Assembly: GCF_000282455.1 (NCBI RefSeq)
Contig: NZ_AKJG01000155.1
Coordinates: 1-64,000, forward strand
Direction of reading: 5' to 3'
Source of the DNA: Pseudomonas sp. GM74
Lineage (GTDB): Bacteria > Pseudomonadota > Gammaproteobacteria > Pseudomonadales > Pseudomonadaceae
DNA length: 64,000 nucleotides
How positions within the stretch are numbered: position 1 is the stretch's first letter; each line of letters opens with the position of its first letter. The position numbers were made by a program, and so were the translations under genes. The notes beneath the pieces were generated by a model. The model was not told the origin of the DNA, ran no database searches, and worked only from the letters and a program-made list of their open reading frames with translations. This document shows, piece after piece, positions 18,580-29,474 of this stretch.

Positions 18580-19896
18580 TCAGGCGACCTGATTCAAATC
18601 GTTATGCCGCGTTTCCTTCAGGCACAGCACCGCAATCAAACTCAGCACCGCAGCCCCGGACACATAACCGCCGACGTAACTCAACCCGCCCATCGCCACC
18701 AGTTTCTGGGCGAAAAACGGCGCTGCAGAGGCGCCGACGATACCGCCCAGGTTGTAGGCCGCCGAGGCGCCGGTGTAGCGCACGTGGGTGGGGAACAGCT
18801 CCGGCAACAGCGCACCCATCGGCGCAAACGTCACGCCCATCAGAAACAGTTCGATGCACAGGAACAACGCCACGCCCCAGGTCGAGCCTTGGGTCAGCAG
18901 CGGCTCCATGAGGAAGCCGGACAGGATCGCCAGCACGCCGCCGATGATCAGCACCGGTTTGCGCCCGTAACGGTCGCTGGCCCAGGCCGACAGCGGGGTG
19001 GCGGCAGCCATGAACAGCACCGCGAAGCACAGCAGACCGAGGAAGGTTTCGCGGCTGTAGCCGAGCGTTGTCACGCCGTAGCTCAGGGAAAACACGGTGG
19101 AGATGTAAAACAGCGCGTAGCACACGACCATCGCGCCGGCGCCCAGCAAGACTGGCACCCAGTATTGGCCGAACAGCTCGAACAGCGGGATCTTCACCCG
19201 TTCCTGGCGCGCCATTGCGTTGGCGAACACCGGGGTTTCATGCAGCTTGAGACGCACATACAGGCCGACCATCACCAATGCGGCGCTGAGCAGGAACGGA
19301 ATACGCCAGCCCCATGAGCGAAACTGTTCATCGTCCAGCACCACGGCCAGGGTCAGGAACAGGCCGTTGGCCGCCAGGAAGCCAATGGATGGGCCCAGCT
19401 GCGGGAACATGCCGAACCACGCGCGCTTGCCTTTCGGCGCGTTCTCCGTGGCCAGCAATGCCGCGCCACCCCATTCACCGCCCAACCCAAGGCCCTGGCC
19501 GAAGCGCAGGACGCAAAGCAGGATCGGTGCCCAGGCGCCAATGCTGTCGTAACCCGGCAGCACGCCGATCAACGTGGTGCATACGCCCATCAGCAGCAGC
19601 GAGGCGACCAGAGTCGACTTGCGGCCGATACGGTCGCCGAAGTGACCGAAAAGGGCCGAACCCAAGGGGCGTGCAAGGAAGGCGATGCCGAACGTGAGAA
19701 ACGCCGACAGCATCTGGGCAGTGCCGGATGTCTGCGGAAAGAACACCGGACCGATCACCAGCGCGGCGGCGGTGGCATAGACGTAGAAGTCGTAGAACTC
19801 GATGGCGGTACCAATGAAGCTCGCGGTGGCCACCCGGGTGGCGGAGTTCGTCGGTTGCGCAGGTGTGGAGTTGCTGTAAGTCGTGCTGGTCGTCAT
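18580..19896 (-). CDS. MFS transporter, metabolite:H+ symporter (MHS) family
   Basis: A 438-aa twelve-helix inner-membrane symporter. The family hallmarks are readable: FIGTAIEFYDFYVYATAAAL in helix 1, the RPLGSALFGHFGDRIGRK loop 2-3 motif, and RFGQGLGLGGEWGGAALL in helix 4. MHS members import organic acids, shikimate or osmolytes; the substrate here is not predictable. The ATG at 19896 is chosen over one seven codons upstream because it has an AGGGAT site. It is monocistronic and flanked by a REP pair. Confidence 0.88.
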   Translation of the reverse strand: MTTSTTYSNSTPAQPTNSATRVATASFIGTAIEFYDFYVYATAAALVIGPVFFPQTSGTAQMLSAFLTFGIAFLARPLGSALFGHFGDRIGRKSTLVASLLLMGVCTTLIGVLPGYDSIGAWAPILLCVLRFGQGLGLGGEWGGAALLATENAPKGKRAWFGMFPQLGPSIGFLAANGLFLTLAVVLDDEQFRSWGWRIPFLLSAALVMVGLYVRLKLHETPVFANAMARQERVKIPLFELFGQYWVPVLLGAGAMVVCYALFYISTVFSLSYGVTTLGYSRETFLGLLCFAVLFMAAATPLSAWASDRYGRKPVLIIGGVLAILSGFLMEPLLTQGSTWGVALFLCIELFLMGVTFAPMGALLPELFPTHVRYTGASAAYNLGGIVGASAAPFFAQKLVAMGGLSYVGGYVSGAAVLSLIAVLCLKETRHNDLNQVA

Positions 19897-20157
19897 GCGG
19901 TTATCCCTGACAGTCATGTGCTCCAGTGGAGCGGATTATTATGGTCGAGAACCCAGGGATGTGGGTGGAGGCACGGTCGCTGTTCAAGGTAGGAACAGTC
20001 GTCGGTTTGTTGCGGGCTTTGCGGGCGGACAGGCCGGAAGCTGCGAAGTGCGGGGTAAGCACGGGGCCGGCGAGGCTTGGGTAAGCGCTTCGATTATAGG
20101 AAGGTGGCTAACTATCGAACAAGTGGCTTGAGTGGCCATGGGGATTTGTGTCGGGTT
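19897..20157. other. Gap between CNNM/CBS gene and MHS transporter gene
   Basis: 261 bp upstream of the MHS transporter gene. No gene, terminator or clear promoter could be read; it must contain the transporter promoter on the minus strand. Confidence 0.5.
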
Positions 20158-21390
20158 TTAGATAACCACAGGCATCGAGCTGGTCTGCCAGATCAGCACC
20201 CGCGTGACACGGTTGTCCTCGGTCTCGAGAATTTCCAGGCGATATCGGCCGATTTTCAGGCACACCGCACTATCGGGAATAGTCTCCAGGGCCTCGGTCA
20301 CCAGGCCGTTCAGGGTTTTCGGGCCATCGCTGGGCAGATGCCAGCCGAGGCTCTTGTTCAGCTCGCGAATGGACGCGGCGCCATCGATCACCAGGCGTCC
20401 GTCGGCTTGCGGATGAATGTGCGGATTGTCCAGGCTCTGCTGGCTTTCGAACTCGCCGACGATTTCTTCGAGAATGTCTTCCAGGGTGACGATGCCCAGC
20501 ACTTCGCCGTATTCGTCGACCACCATGCCCAGGCGCCGCTGCTGCTTGTGGAAGTTGAGCAGTTGCAGTTGCAATGGGGTGCTTTCCGGCACGAAGTACG
20601 GCTCGTGGCTGGCCGCCAGCAACGCTTCCCTGGTCAGGCTCGCATCGGGCAGCAGGTGAAGGACGTGCCGGGTGTTGAGGACGGCTTCGACCTGGTTGAT
20701 ATCACTGTGGAACACCGGCAGGCGCGTGCGCCTGTTGTGGCGCAATTGTTCGATGATTTCCTCGATGGAGTCATCGAGATTGATACCGTCCACGTCGCTG
20801 CGCGGTACCAGGATGTCATTGACGGTGATGTTGTCCAGTGCGTGGATGCCCGGCAGCGGGTGAGGGCGGTTTACGGTTTCGGAGGGCTCATGCCGCTCCG
20901 TCAGCGTTTCGTCCTCACTCTGTTGCACCACTTTGGCTTTACGGGCGAGTGGCCGCGTCAGCAACTGACTGATGCTATTGAGCAGCCATGCCGCGGGATA
21001 GATGATTTTCAGCGGCAACCGCAGCAGGTTGTTGCCCTGGGCCAGGATTGCATCCGGATAGCGTGCGGCGAGGGTGCGTGGCAAGTAGTCGGAAAACACC
21101 AGCAACATGGCGCCCGCCCCGAGGCAGGCGACCCACGGGCCGTTTTCGGCCCAGGTGAAAATGGCCAGCAAGGTGCTGATGACCACCACCAGTGCACGGC
21201 ACAGGGTGTTGCAAAAAATCAGGCTGGCCAGGGGGAAGCTGAGTTTCGCCACCGGTTTGTCGCTGGAACGCGTTGCGGTGCGCTGGGCCAGCAAATGCTG
21301 GTGCGCCGCTTCGATGGCGGTAAACAGCCCCGACCATAAAACCAGCAGGGTCAGTACCGCGAGCATCGGCCCTATGGGCAAGTCGTCCAT
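20158..21390 (-). CDS. HlyC/CorC-family (CNNM-type) transporter with CBS domains
   Basis: A 410-aa protein with an N-terminal DUF21/CNNM membrane domain (about 1-180; helices near 8-28, 60-80 and 88-108), a linker, paired CBS domains (about 195-325; VNDILVPRSDVDGINL and MVVDEYGEVLGIVTLEDILEEIVGE) and a C-terminal CorC_HlyC domain (330-405). It resembles E. coli YfjD/CorB, linked to Mg2+/Co2+ efflux or resistance. It lies 12 bp downstream of a CcsA-like gene, the conserved ypjD-corB order seen next to ffh in many gammaproteobacteria. Confidence 0.9.
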   Translation of the reverse strand: MDDLPIGPMLAVLTLLVLWSGLFTAIEAAHQHLLAQRTATRSSDKPVAKLSFPLASLIFCNTLCRALVVVISTLLAIFTWAENGPWVACLGAGAMLLVFSDYLPRTLAARYPDAILAQGNNLLRLPLKIIYPAAWLLNSISQLLTRPLARKAKVVQQSEDETLTERHEPSETVNRPHPLPGIHALDNITVNDILVPRSDVDGINLDDSIEEIIEQLRHNRRTRLPVFHSDINQVEAVLNTRHVLHLLPDASLTREALLAASHEPYFVPESTPLQLQLLNFHKQQRRLGMVVDEYGEVLGIVTLEDILEEIVGEFESQQSLDNPHIHPQADGRLVIDGAASIRELNKSLGWHLPSDGPKTLNGLVTEALETIPDSAVCLKIGRYRLEILETEDNRVTRVLIWQTSSMPVVI

Positions 21391-21402
21391 TAATGCCGCC
21401 CG

Positions 21403-22215
21403 TCAGATATGCAGGATGTATTCACGAACCAGCTTGCTGCCGAAATACGCCAGCATCAGCAGGCAAAAACCGGCCAGGGTCCAGCGAATGGCTTTGTGCC
21501 CGCGCCAGCCGAGGCGATTGCGTCCCCACAGCAGTACGCTGAAAACGACCCAGGCCAGGCAGGCCAGCAGGGTTTTGTGCACCAGATGCTGGGCGAACAG
21601 GTTCTCGACGAACAGCCAGCCGGAAATCAGCGACAGCGACAACAGCGTCCAGCCGGCCCAGAGGAACCCGAACAGCAGGCTTTCCATGGTTTGCAGCGGC
21701 GGGAAGTTCTTGATCAGCCCGGATGGGTGCTTGTGCTTGAGCTGGTGGTCTTGAATCAGCAGCAGCAAGGACTGGAACACCGCGATGGTGAACATGCCGT
21801 AGGCCAGAATCGAAAGCAGGATGTGGGCGAGGATGCCCGGCTCCTCATCGATGACCTGTACCGTGCCGGCGGGGGCAAAATGCGCCAGCATCACGGTCAG
21901 GGCCCCAAGCGGGAACAGCAGGACCAGCAGGTTCTCCACCGGAATCCGCGAGCAGGCCAGCAGGGTCAGTGCGATGACCGCCACGGCAATCAGGCTGGCG
22001 GCACTGAAGAAGTCCAGGGCCAGGCCGGTCGGGGTCAGCAGGTGGGTGAGCAGGCTGACGCTGTGGGCCAATACGGCGAGCACGCCGAGCATGACCAGCA
22101 GGCGTTTGTTGACCTTGGCGCCGGACGCCAGGCGAGTGCCCTGGTAAATGGTCGCAGCGGCGTATAAGCAGGCGGCGGCGAGGGTAGTTAGCAAGCTGGG
22201 TGACAAGGGGAGCAT
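21403..22215 (-). CDS. Cytochrome c assembly (CcsA/YpjD-like) inner-membrane protein
   Basis: A 270-aa protein with about eight transmembrane helices. It carries the CcsA/CcmC-like core with conserved histidines (LAHSVSLLTHLL; a WAGWTLLSLSLISGWLF tryptophan-rich stretch; QHLVHKTLLACLAW). Homologues (E. coli YpjD) sit next to ffh. The precise role is not established; haem handling is an inference from the family. The ATG at 22215 starts directly before helix 1; earlier codons look non-coding. Confidence 0.85.
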   Translation of the reverse strand: MLPLSPSLLTTLAAACLYAAATIYQGTRLASGAKVNKRLLVMLGVLAVLAHSVSLLTHLLTPTGLALDFFSAASLIAVAVIALTLLACSRIPVENLLVLLFPLGALTVMLAHFAPAGTVQVIDEEPGILAHILLSILAYGMFTIAVFQSLLLLIQDHQLKHKHPSGLIKNFPPLQTMESLLFGFLWAGWTLLSLSLISGWLFVENLFAQHLVHKTLLACLAWVVFSVLLWGRNRLGWRGHKAIRWTLAGFCLLMLAYFGSKLVREYILHI

Positions 22216-22322
22216 AAATCCTGTTAGGCAAGCCCGAAAGTCGCTGAGTTTGGCATAGAACCCCCGCCGCACGAAAGACCGCGCAACCCGACAGCGAGGT
22301 GTCCGCCGGCCACAGTCTTCGC

Positions 22323-22328
22323 TATAAT
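22323..22328 (+). promoter_or_regulatory. Probable -10 element of the ffh promoter
   Basis: A perfect TATAAT lies 98 bp before ffh in the divergent gap with the CcsA-like gene. The hexamer 17 bp upstream (TGTCCG) is a weak -35, so only the -10 is called. Confidence 0.45.
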
Positions 22329-22425
22329 CCGCGACCTGCCCACGCCGCAGGCTCGCCGAGCACACGTTTAGTCCGGTCCGGGCCGCCATTATCCCGGTCT
22401 ACACAGGGCCTGAAAGGATCGCGCA

Positions 22426-23802
<1,377 letters not shown>

Positions 23803-23952
23803 AGAATCCGCGCCGGTCATCGCACCGGCGCAGACCCCGCAAGGAAGCGGGATCTCCAGCAAACCCGCATTTGGCGGGAGCTGACCGGCCGTTTTCAACG
23901 ACGGCTCTATAGCAAATCTGCATGGCGGCCGATAGGCGCCGGAAAAAGTCAT

Positions 23953-23980
23953 TTGCAAAAGTCCGGATATTCCTTAGAAT
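23953..23980 (+). promoter_or_regulatory. Probable sigma-70 promoter of the rpsP operon
   Basis: TTGCAA (23953-23958), a 16-bp spacer and TAGAAT (23975-23980) lie about 70 bp before rpsP in a 250-bp gap after ffh. Good hexamers and position support a separate promoter for the ribosomal-protein operon. Confidence 0.7.
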
Positions 23981-24052
23981 ATGCGGCCTTTCGGGCACCC
24001 ATGCCCGCTGTGCATTTAGATTTGCAGCACCGACTACAGGAACGATGTTCAC

Positions 24053-24304
24053 ATGCTAACAATCCGTCTTGCCCTTGGCGGCTCCAAAAAGCGCCCGTTT
24101 TACCACTTGACCGTAACCGACAGCCGCAACCCGCGCGACGGTTCGCACAAGGAACAGGTTGGCTACTTCAACCCTGTTGCCCGTGGTCAGGAAGTTCGTC
24201 TGTCCGTGAACCAAGAGCGCGTAGCCTACTGGCTGAGCGTTGGTGCACAACCTTCTGAGCGCGTTGCTCAGTTGTTGAAGGAATCTGCTAAGGCTGCGGC
24301 CTGA
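24053..24304 (+). CDS. rpsP: 30S ribosomal protein bS16
   Basis: An 83-aa small-subunit protein with the family start [19 protein letters not shown] and the conserved NPVARG and [16 protein letters not shown] segments. First gene of the rpsP-rimM-trmD-rplS operon. It is 5 bp from rimM, so they are co-transcribed. Confidence 0.98.
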   Translation: MLTIRLALGGSKKRPFYHLTVTDSRNPRDGSHKEQVGYFNPVARGQEVRLSVNQERVAYWLSVGAQPSERVAQLLKESAKAAA

Positions 24305-24309
24305 GCAAT

Positions 24310-24846
24310 ATGAACGCGACGCCAGCCATTGCTGATGATTTGATCGTTATCGGCAAGATTTATTCTGTTCACGGCGTTCGCGGCGAAGTGAAGGTGTACT
24401 CCTTTACTGATCCGATTAAAAACCTGCTGGACTACAAAACCTGGACGCTCAAGCGTGACGGTAATGTAAAGCAGGTAGAGCTGGTCAGCGGACGCGGGAA
24501 CGACAAGTTCCTGGTCGCAAAGCTCAAGGGTCTCGATGATCGCGAAGAAGCTCGTCTTCTGGCCGGTTATGAGATCTGCGTGCCGCGCAACCTGTTCCCT
24601 GAACTCACCGACGGCGAGTACTACTGGTACCAGCTGGAAGGTCTCAAGGTCATCGACACCCTCGGACAGCTGTTCGGGAAAATCGATCACCTGCTGGAGA
24701 CCGGCTCGAACGATGTCATGGTGGTCAAGCCTTGCGCTGGCAGCCTGGATGATCGCGAACGCCTGTTGCCCTATACGGAGCAATGCGTGTTGGCCGTCGA
24801 CCTGGCCGCGGGCGAGATGAAGGTGGATTGGGACGCGGATTTCTAA
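24310..24846 (+). CDS. rimM: Ribosome maturation factor RimM
   Basis: A 178-aa factor for maturation of the 30S head, binding protein S19. The N-terminal RimM beta-barrel ([23 protein letters not shown]) and the C-terminal PRC-barrel ([13 protein letters not shown]...[23 protein letters not shown]) are complete. It lies between rpsP and trmD, whose start is 2 bp after the rimM stop. Confidence 0.97.
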   Translation: MNATPAIADDLIVIGKIYSVHGVRGEVKVYSFTDPIKNLLDYKTWTLKRDGNVKQVELVSGRGNDKFLVAKLKGLDDREEARLLAGYEICVPRNLFPELTDGEYYWYQLEGLKVIDTLGQLFGKIDHLLETGSNDVMVVKPCAGSLDDRERLLPYTEQCVLAVDLAAGEMKVDWDADF

Positions 24847-24848
24847 GC

Positions 24849-25601
24849 GTGGCTAACTTGCGCGTAGAAGTGATCAGTCTGTTTCCCGAGATGTTTTCCG
24901 CCATCAGTGAGTACGGCATCACCAGTCGGGCGGTGAAACAGGGGCTCTTGCAGCTCACCTGTTGGAATCCGCGAGACTACACGACGGATCGACATCACAC
25001 TGTGGACGATCGCCCGTTTGGCGGTGGTCCGGGCATGGTGATGAAGATCAAGCCCCTGGAAGATGCTCTGGTTCAGGCCAAGGCAGCAGCCGGGGAGGCG
25101 GCGAAGGTAATTTACCTGTCCCCCCAAGGCCGTCAACTGACTCAGTCGGCGGTACGCGAGTTGGCGAATCTGGATGCATTGATCCTGATTGCCGGCCGCT
25201 ATGAAGGCATTGACGAGCGTTTTATTGATGCTCATGTCGATGAAGAGTGGTCGATTGGCGACTATGTACTGTCTGGCGGCGAGCTGCCGGCGATGGTCCT
25301 GATCGATGCGGTTACACGACTGCTGCCTGGAGCTTTAGGGCATGCGGACTCCGCCGAGGAAGATTCCTTTACGGATGGTTTGCTGGATTGCCCGCACTAC
25401 ACCCGACCGGAGGTGTATGCGGATCAGCGTGTTCCCGACGTATTGCTAAGTGGCAATCACGCGCACATCCGGCGTTGGCGTTTACAGCAGTCCCTTGGTC
25501 GGACCTTTGAACGACGCGCCGATCTTCTGGAAAGCCGCTCGCTTTCTGGAGAAGAGAAGAAGCTGCTCGAGGAATACATCCGCGAGCGGGACGATAGTTA
25601 A
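24849..25601 (+). CDS. trmD: tRNA (guanine-37-N1)-methyltransferase TrmD
   Basis: A 250-aa SPOUT methyltransferase forming m1G37, which prevents frameshifting. The trefoil-knot SAM site ([26 protein letters not shown]) and the catalytic region (CRYEGIDER-like [11 protein letters not shown]) are present. The start is GTG at 24849, two bases after rimM; the frame upstream only overlaps rimM. Confidence 0.97.
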   Translation: MANLRVEVISLFPEMFSAISEYGITSRAVKQGLLQLTCWNPRDYTTDRHHTVDDRPFGGGPGMVMKIKPLEDALVQAKAAAGEAAKVIYLSPQGRQLTQSAVRELANLDALILIAGRYEGIDERFIDAHVDEEWSIGDYVLSGGELPAMVLIDAVTRLLPGALGHADSAEEDSFTDGLLDCPHYTRPEVYADQRVPDVLLSGNHAHIRRWRLQQSLGRTFERRADLLESRSLSGEEKKLLEEYIRERDDS

Positions 25602-25646
25602 CAACGTATCGATGGTAGATCCGACGATTTACCTTAGGAGCACAGC

Positions 25647-25997
25647 ATGACTAACAAAATCATCCTTGCACTCGAAGCAGAGCAGATGACCAAAGAGATC
25701 CCTACCTTTGCCCCGGGCGACACCATTGTCGTTCAGGTGAAAGTGAAGGAAGGCGACCGTTCGCGTCTGCAAGCGTTCGAAGGTGTTGTTATCGCCAAGC
25801 GTAACCGCGGCGTAAACAGTGCATTCACCGTTCGTAAAATCTCCAACGGTGTTGGCGTAGAGCGTACTTTCCAGACCTACTCCCCGCAAATCGACAGCAT
25901 GGCTGTCAAGCGTCGCGGTGACGTACGTAAAGCCAAGCTGTACTACCTGCGCGACCTGTCGGGTAAAGCAGCTCGCATCAAGGAAAAACTGGCTTAA
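25647..25997 (+). CDS. rplS: 50S ribosomal protein bL19
   Basis: A 116-aa large-subunit protein at the subunit interface. Family features are [35 protein letters not shown]-type core and the basic [25 protein letters not shown] tail. It is the last gene of the operon and is preceded by a TTAGGAG ribosome site. Confidence 0.98.
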
Positions 25998-26013
25998 GTC
26001 CAGCTTCCGATGC

Positions 26014-26043
26014 AAAAAAAAGCAGCCTGCGGGCTGCTTTTTT
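26014..26043 (+). terminator. Terminator of the rpsP-rplS operon
   Basis: AGCAGCC-TGCG-GGCTGCT stem flanked by an A run and a T run, 16 bp after rplS. Confidence 0.93.
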
Positions 26044-26096
26044 GTTGCCTGCGATTTATCTTCGTTGACCGTGTTGCCGGTCTTGCATGAGCCTTT

Positions 26097-26993
26097 ATGC
26101 CCGCCATTGATCATCCCTTGATAGACCAGTTCCTCGACGCCCTCTGGTTGGAGAAAGGACTTTCCGACAACACCCGCGATGCCTATCGCAGTGACCTGGC
26201 TCTGTTCAATGGCTGGCTGCAGGAAAAAGGCCTGGAGCCGATCAACGCCGGACGCGAATTGATCCTCGACCACCTGGCCTGGCGCATGGAGCAAAACTAT
26301 AAGCCCCGTTCAACGGCAAGGTTTCTCTCTGGCGTGCGTGGCTTCTATCGCTATCTGTTGCGGGAAAAGCTGATCGCCGTCGATCCGACCCTGCGCATCG
26401 ATATGCCGCAACTGGGTAGGCCACTGCCCAAATCCTTGTCGGAAGCAGACGTTGACGCGCTGTTGGCTGCACCGGACCTCAGTGAAGCCATCGGCCAGCG
26501 TGACCGGGCGATGCTCGAAGTGCTTTATGCCTGTGGTCTGCGGGTGACGGAGCTGATCAGCCTGACCCTGGAGCAGGTCAACCTGCGCCAGGGGGTGCTG
26601 CGCGTGATGGGCAAGGGCAGCAAGGAGCGACTGGTGCCGATGGGCGAGGAGGCGATTGTCTGGGTCGAGCGCTACATGCGTGACGCCCGTAGCGAACTGC
26701 TTGGTGGGCGTCCCAGCGATGTGTTGTTTCCGAGCCAGCGTGGCGAGCAGATGACCCGCCAGACCTTCTGGCACCGGATCAAGCACCAGGCCAAGGTGGC
26801 CGGGATCGGCAAGTCGCTGTCGCCGCACACCTTGCGCCATGCCTTTGCCACGCACCTGCTCAACCACGGTGCAGACCTGCGGGTAGTGCAAATGCTGCTG
26901 GGACACAGCGATTTGTCGACGACACAGATCTACACCCATGTTGCCCGGGCGCGGTTGCAGGATCTGCATGCCAAACACCACCCGCGCGGCTAG
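26097..26993 (+). CDS. xerD: Site-specific tyrosine recombinase XerD
   Basis: A 298-aa recombinase that with XerC resolves chromosome dimers at dif. The SAM-like N-terminal domain covers 1-105. Catalytic residues are at the same numbers as in E. coli XerD: R149, K173, H244, R247, H270 and the nucleophile Y279 (STTQIYTH). It is followed by an inverted repeat and then dsbC, hom and thrC, a conserved pseudomonad order. Confidence 0.97.
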   Translation: MPAIDHPLIDQFLDALWLEKGLSDNTRDAYRSDLALFNGWLQEKGLEPINAGRELILDHLAWRMEQNYKPRSTARFLSGVRGFYRYLLREKLIAVDPTLRIDMPQLGRPLPKSLSEADVDALLAAPDLSEAIGQRDRAMLEVLYACGLRVTELISLTLEQVNLRQGVLRVMGKGSKERLVPMGEEAIVWVERYMRDARSELLGGRPSDVLFPSQRGEQMTRQTFWHRIKHQAKVAGIGKSLSPHTLRHAFATHLLNHGADLRVVQMLLGHSDLSTTQIYTHVARARLQDLHAKHHPRG

Positions 26994-27003
26994 CACGGGA
27001 CTG

Positions 27004-27135
27004 TGTAGCAGCTGGCGAAGCCTGCGTCCGGCTGCGAAGCAGTCGTAAAATCAGACACCGCGGTATTTCAGTCAAACCGCGAGCTGAGGGCTGGCGACTG
27101 CTGCGCAGCCGAACGCAGGCTTCGCCAGCTGCTAC
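27004..27135. repeat. Long imperfect palindrome between xerD and dsbC
   Basis: Arms TGTAGCAGCTGGCGAAGCCTGCGT (left, from 27004) and its complement (right, to about 27135) are extended inward by a second complementary block (GGCTGCGAAGCAGTCG / CGACTGCTGCGCAGCC). It is a REP-like pair of a third sequence family, different from the GTGGGAGC and GTAGGAGCTGCC types. Confidence 0.75.
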
Positions 27136-27298
27136 ATGAATGCGTCGTGCAACGTGAGCGAAATGTCGTGCATCAGGCGCATTCGGCCCCGGGGGCCTTA
27201 TGTGATAGGCTGGGCCGGTTTGCACGATGGGCGGTTATGACCCGGTGTTTCGGCACGGGCGTTCTGATCGTCCCATATGTTCGCCTTCAGGAGTTCTC

Positions 27299-28030
27299 AT
27301 GCGTCTGACCCAGATTTTCGCCGCCGCAGCCATTGCGTTGGTCAGTACCTTTGCCGTCGCCGATGACGCGGCCGACAAAGCCATTCGTAAAAGCCTGGAA
27401 AACCTCCAGCTCGAAGTGCCGGTAGAGACCATCACCGCCAGCCCGTTGCCGGGCCTGTACGAAGTCAAGCTCAAGGGCAGCCGTGTGCTCTACGCCAGCG
27501 CCGACGGCCAGTACGTGGTCCAGGGCTACCTGTTCGATCTCAAGGATGGCAAGCCGGTCAACCTGACCGAGAAGACCGAGCGCCTGGGCATTTCCAAGCT
27601 GATCAACGCCATTCCGGTTGCCGAAACAGTGGTCTACCCGGCCATTGGCGAAACCAAGTCGCACATCACCGTATTTACCGATACCACCTGCCCGTATTGC
27701 CACAAGCTGCATGCCGAAGTGCCTGAGCTGAACAAGCGCGGCATCGAAGTGCGTTACGTCGCGTTCCCGCGCCAGGGCCTGGGCTCGCCGGGTGACGAGC
27801 AACTGCAGGCGGTGTGGTGCTCGAAAGACAAGAAAGCGGCCATGGACAAAATGGTCGACGGCAAGGAAATCAAGGCCGCCAAGTGCGATAACCCGGTTTC
27901 CAAACAGTTCGCGCTCGGCCAGTCGATCGGCGTGAACGGCACACCGGCCATCGTTTTGGCCGACGGTCAGGTCATTCCGGGCTACCAGCCTGCGCCACAA
28001 GTCGCCAAACTGGCGCTGGGCGCGAAGTAA
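27299..28030 (+). CDS. dsbC: Thiol:disulfide isomerase DsbC
   Basis: A 243-aa periplasmic disulfide isomerase. A signal peptide (1-21, ending ...STFAVA) precedes the dimerisation domain and a thioredoxin-like domain with the active site CPYC at 131-134 (TDTTCPYCHKLH). A second cysteine pair (WCSKDKK...AKCDNP) and the cis-Pro loop GVNGTPAIVL are present. The ATG at 27299 has a CAGGAG ribosome site and starts the signal peptide. The gene lies upstream of hom, with a hairpin between. Confidence 0.95.
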   Translation: MRLTQIFAAAAIALVSTFAVADDAADKAIRKSLENLQLEVPVETITASPLPGLYEVKLKGSRVLYASADGQYVVQGYLFDLKDGKPVNLTEKTERLGISKLINAIPVAETVVYPAIGETKSHITVFTDTTCPYCHKLHAEVPELNKRGIEVRYVAFPRQGLGSPGDEQLQAVWCSKDKKAAMDKMVDGKEIKAAKCDNPVSKQFALGQSIGVNGTPAIVLADGQVIPGYQPAPQVAKLALGAK

Positions 28031-28121
28031 ATTCGCATCGTTACGGCAAGCCTTGACGATCATGCTCCGGCAGCGACATCGCCGGGCCATCAATAGAGAA
28101 CCGCGAGTATGCGGTTGTTTT

Positions 28122-28150
28122 CACGGCCGGCCTCGAGTCGGCCGTTTTAT
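28122..28150 (+). terminator. Terminator-like hairpin directly before hom
   Basis: ACGGCCG ... CGGCCGT followed by TTTTAT lies 92 bp after dsbC and only about 13 bp before the hom GTG. A smaller hairpin, AACCGC..GCGGTT, precedes it at about 28099-28116. It could end dsbC transcripts or act as an attenuator for hom; the sequence alone cannot tell. Confidence 0.65.
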
Positions 28151-28162
28151 GGGGAGTTCACA

Positions 28163-29467
28163 GTGAAACCGGTCAAAGTAGGCATCTGTGGGTTAGGAAC
28201 CGTCGGTGGCGGTACCTTCAACGTACTTCAGCGCAACGCCGAGGAAATTGCTCGTCGTGCCGGGCGTGGGATCGAAGTGGCACAAATTGCCATTCGCACG
28301 CCAAAGCCTCAGTTCCAAACGACCGGTATTGCGATTACCAACGATGTCTTCGAAGTGGCCACGAACCCTGAGATCGACATCGTTATAGAGCTGATGGGCG
28401 GCTACACCGTTGCCCGCGAGCTGGTACTCAAGGCCATCGAGAATGGCAAGCATGTGGTCACCGCGAACAAGGCGCTTATCGCCGTTCACGGTAATGAAAT
28501 TTTCGCCAAGGCCCGCGAGAAGGGCGTGATCGTTGCGTTCGAAGCGGCGGTGGCCGGTGGCATTCCGGTGATCAAGGCGATCCGCGAAGGCCTGTCCGCC
28601 AACCGCATCAACTGGGTGGCCGGCATCATCAACGGCACCGGCAACTTCATCCTGACGGAAATGCGCGAGAAGGGTCGCACCTTCGAAGACGTATTGGCCG
28701 AAGCCCAGGCCCTGGGTTACGCCGAAGCCGATCCGACCTTCGACGTCGAGGGTATCGATGCCGCTCACAAGCTGACGATCCTGGCGTCCATCGCGTTCGG
28801 TATTCCGTTGCAGTTCGACAAGGCCTACACCGAGGGCATCACCAAGCTGACCACCGCCGACGTGAACTACGCCGAAGCGCTGGGCTACCGCATCAAGCAC
28901 CTGGGCGTGGCGCGCAGCACCGCGGCCGGTATCGAACTGCGCGTGCACCCGACGCTGATCCCGGCCGATCGCCTGATCGCCAACGTCAACGGCGTGATGA
29001 ACGCGGTGATGGTCAACGGCGATGCTGCCGGTTCGACCCTGTTCTACGGCGCTGGCGCCGGCATGGAGCCAACGGCTTCGTCGGTGATCGCCGACCTGGT
29101 GGACGTGGTTCGCGCCATGACTTCCGACCCGGAAAACCGCGTACCGCACCTGGCGTTCCAGCCGGATTCGCTGTCGGCTCACCCGATCCTGCCAATCGAA
29201 GCCTGCGAAAGCGCCTACTACCTGCGTATTCAGGCCAAGGACCATCCGGGCGTGTTGGCTCAGGTCGCGAGCATCCTCTCGGAGCGGGGCATCAACATCG
29301 AGTCGATCATGCAGAAGGAAGCCGAGGAGCACGACGGCCTGGTGCCGATGATCCTGCTGACCCACCGCGTGCTGGAACAGCACATCAACGATGCCATCGC
29401 TGCTTTGGAAGCCTTGGCGGGTGTGGTCGGTCCGGTTGTACGAATCCGCGTCGAGCACCTTAACTAA
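28163..29467 (+). CDS. hom: Homoserine dehydrogenase
   Basis: A 434-aa NAD(P)H-dependent enzyme reducing aspartate semialdehyde to homoserine in the threonine/methionine pathway. Rossmann motif GLGTVGGG is at the N-terminus, the catalytic core has NGTGNFILTEM and EGIDAAHKL, and a C-terminal ACT domain (about 350-434; YYLRIQAKDHPGVLAQVASIL) allows feedback by threonine. The start is GTG at 28163 after a GGGGAG site. thrC follows 111 bp later. Confidence 0.97.
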   Translation: MKPVKVGICGLGTVGGGTFNVLQRNAEEIARRAGRGIEVAQIAIRTPKPQFQTTGIAITNDVFEVATNPEIDIVIELMGGYTVARELVLKAIENGKHVVTANKALIAVHGNEIFAKAREKGVIVAFEAAVAGGIPVIKAIREGLSANRINWVAGIINGTGNFILTEMREKGRTFEDVLAEAQALGYAEADPTFDVEGIDAAHKLTILASIAFGIPLQFDKAYTEGITKLTTADVNYAEALGYRIKHLGVARSTAAGIELRVHPTLIPADRLIANVNGVMNAVMVNGDAAGSTLFYGAGAGMEPTASSVIADLVDVVRAMTSDPENRVPHLAFQPDSLSAHPILPIEACESAYYLRIQAKDHPGVLAQVASILSERGINIESIMQKEAEEHDGLVPMILLTHRVLEQHINDAIAALEALAGVVGPVVRIRVEHLN

Positions 29468-29474
29468 TTGAGAA

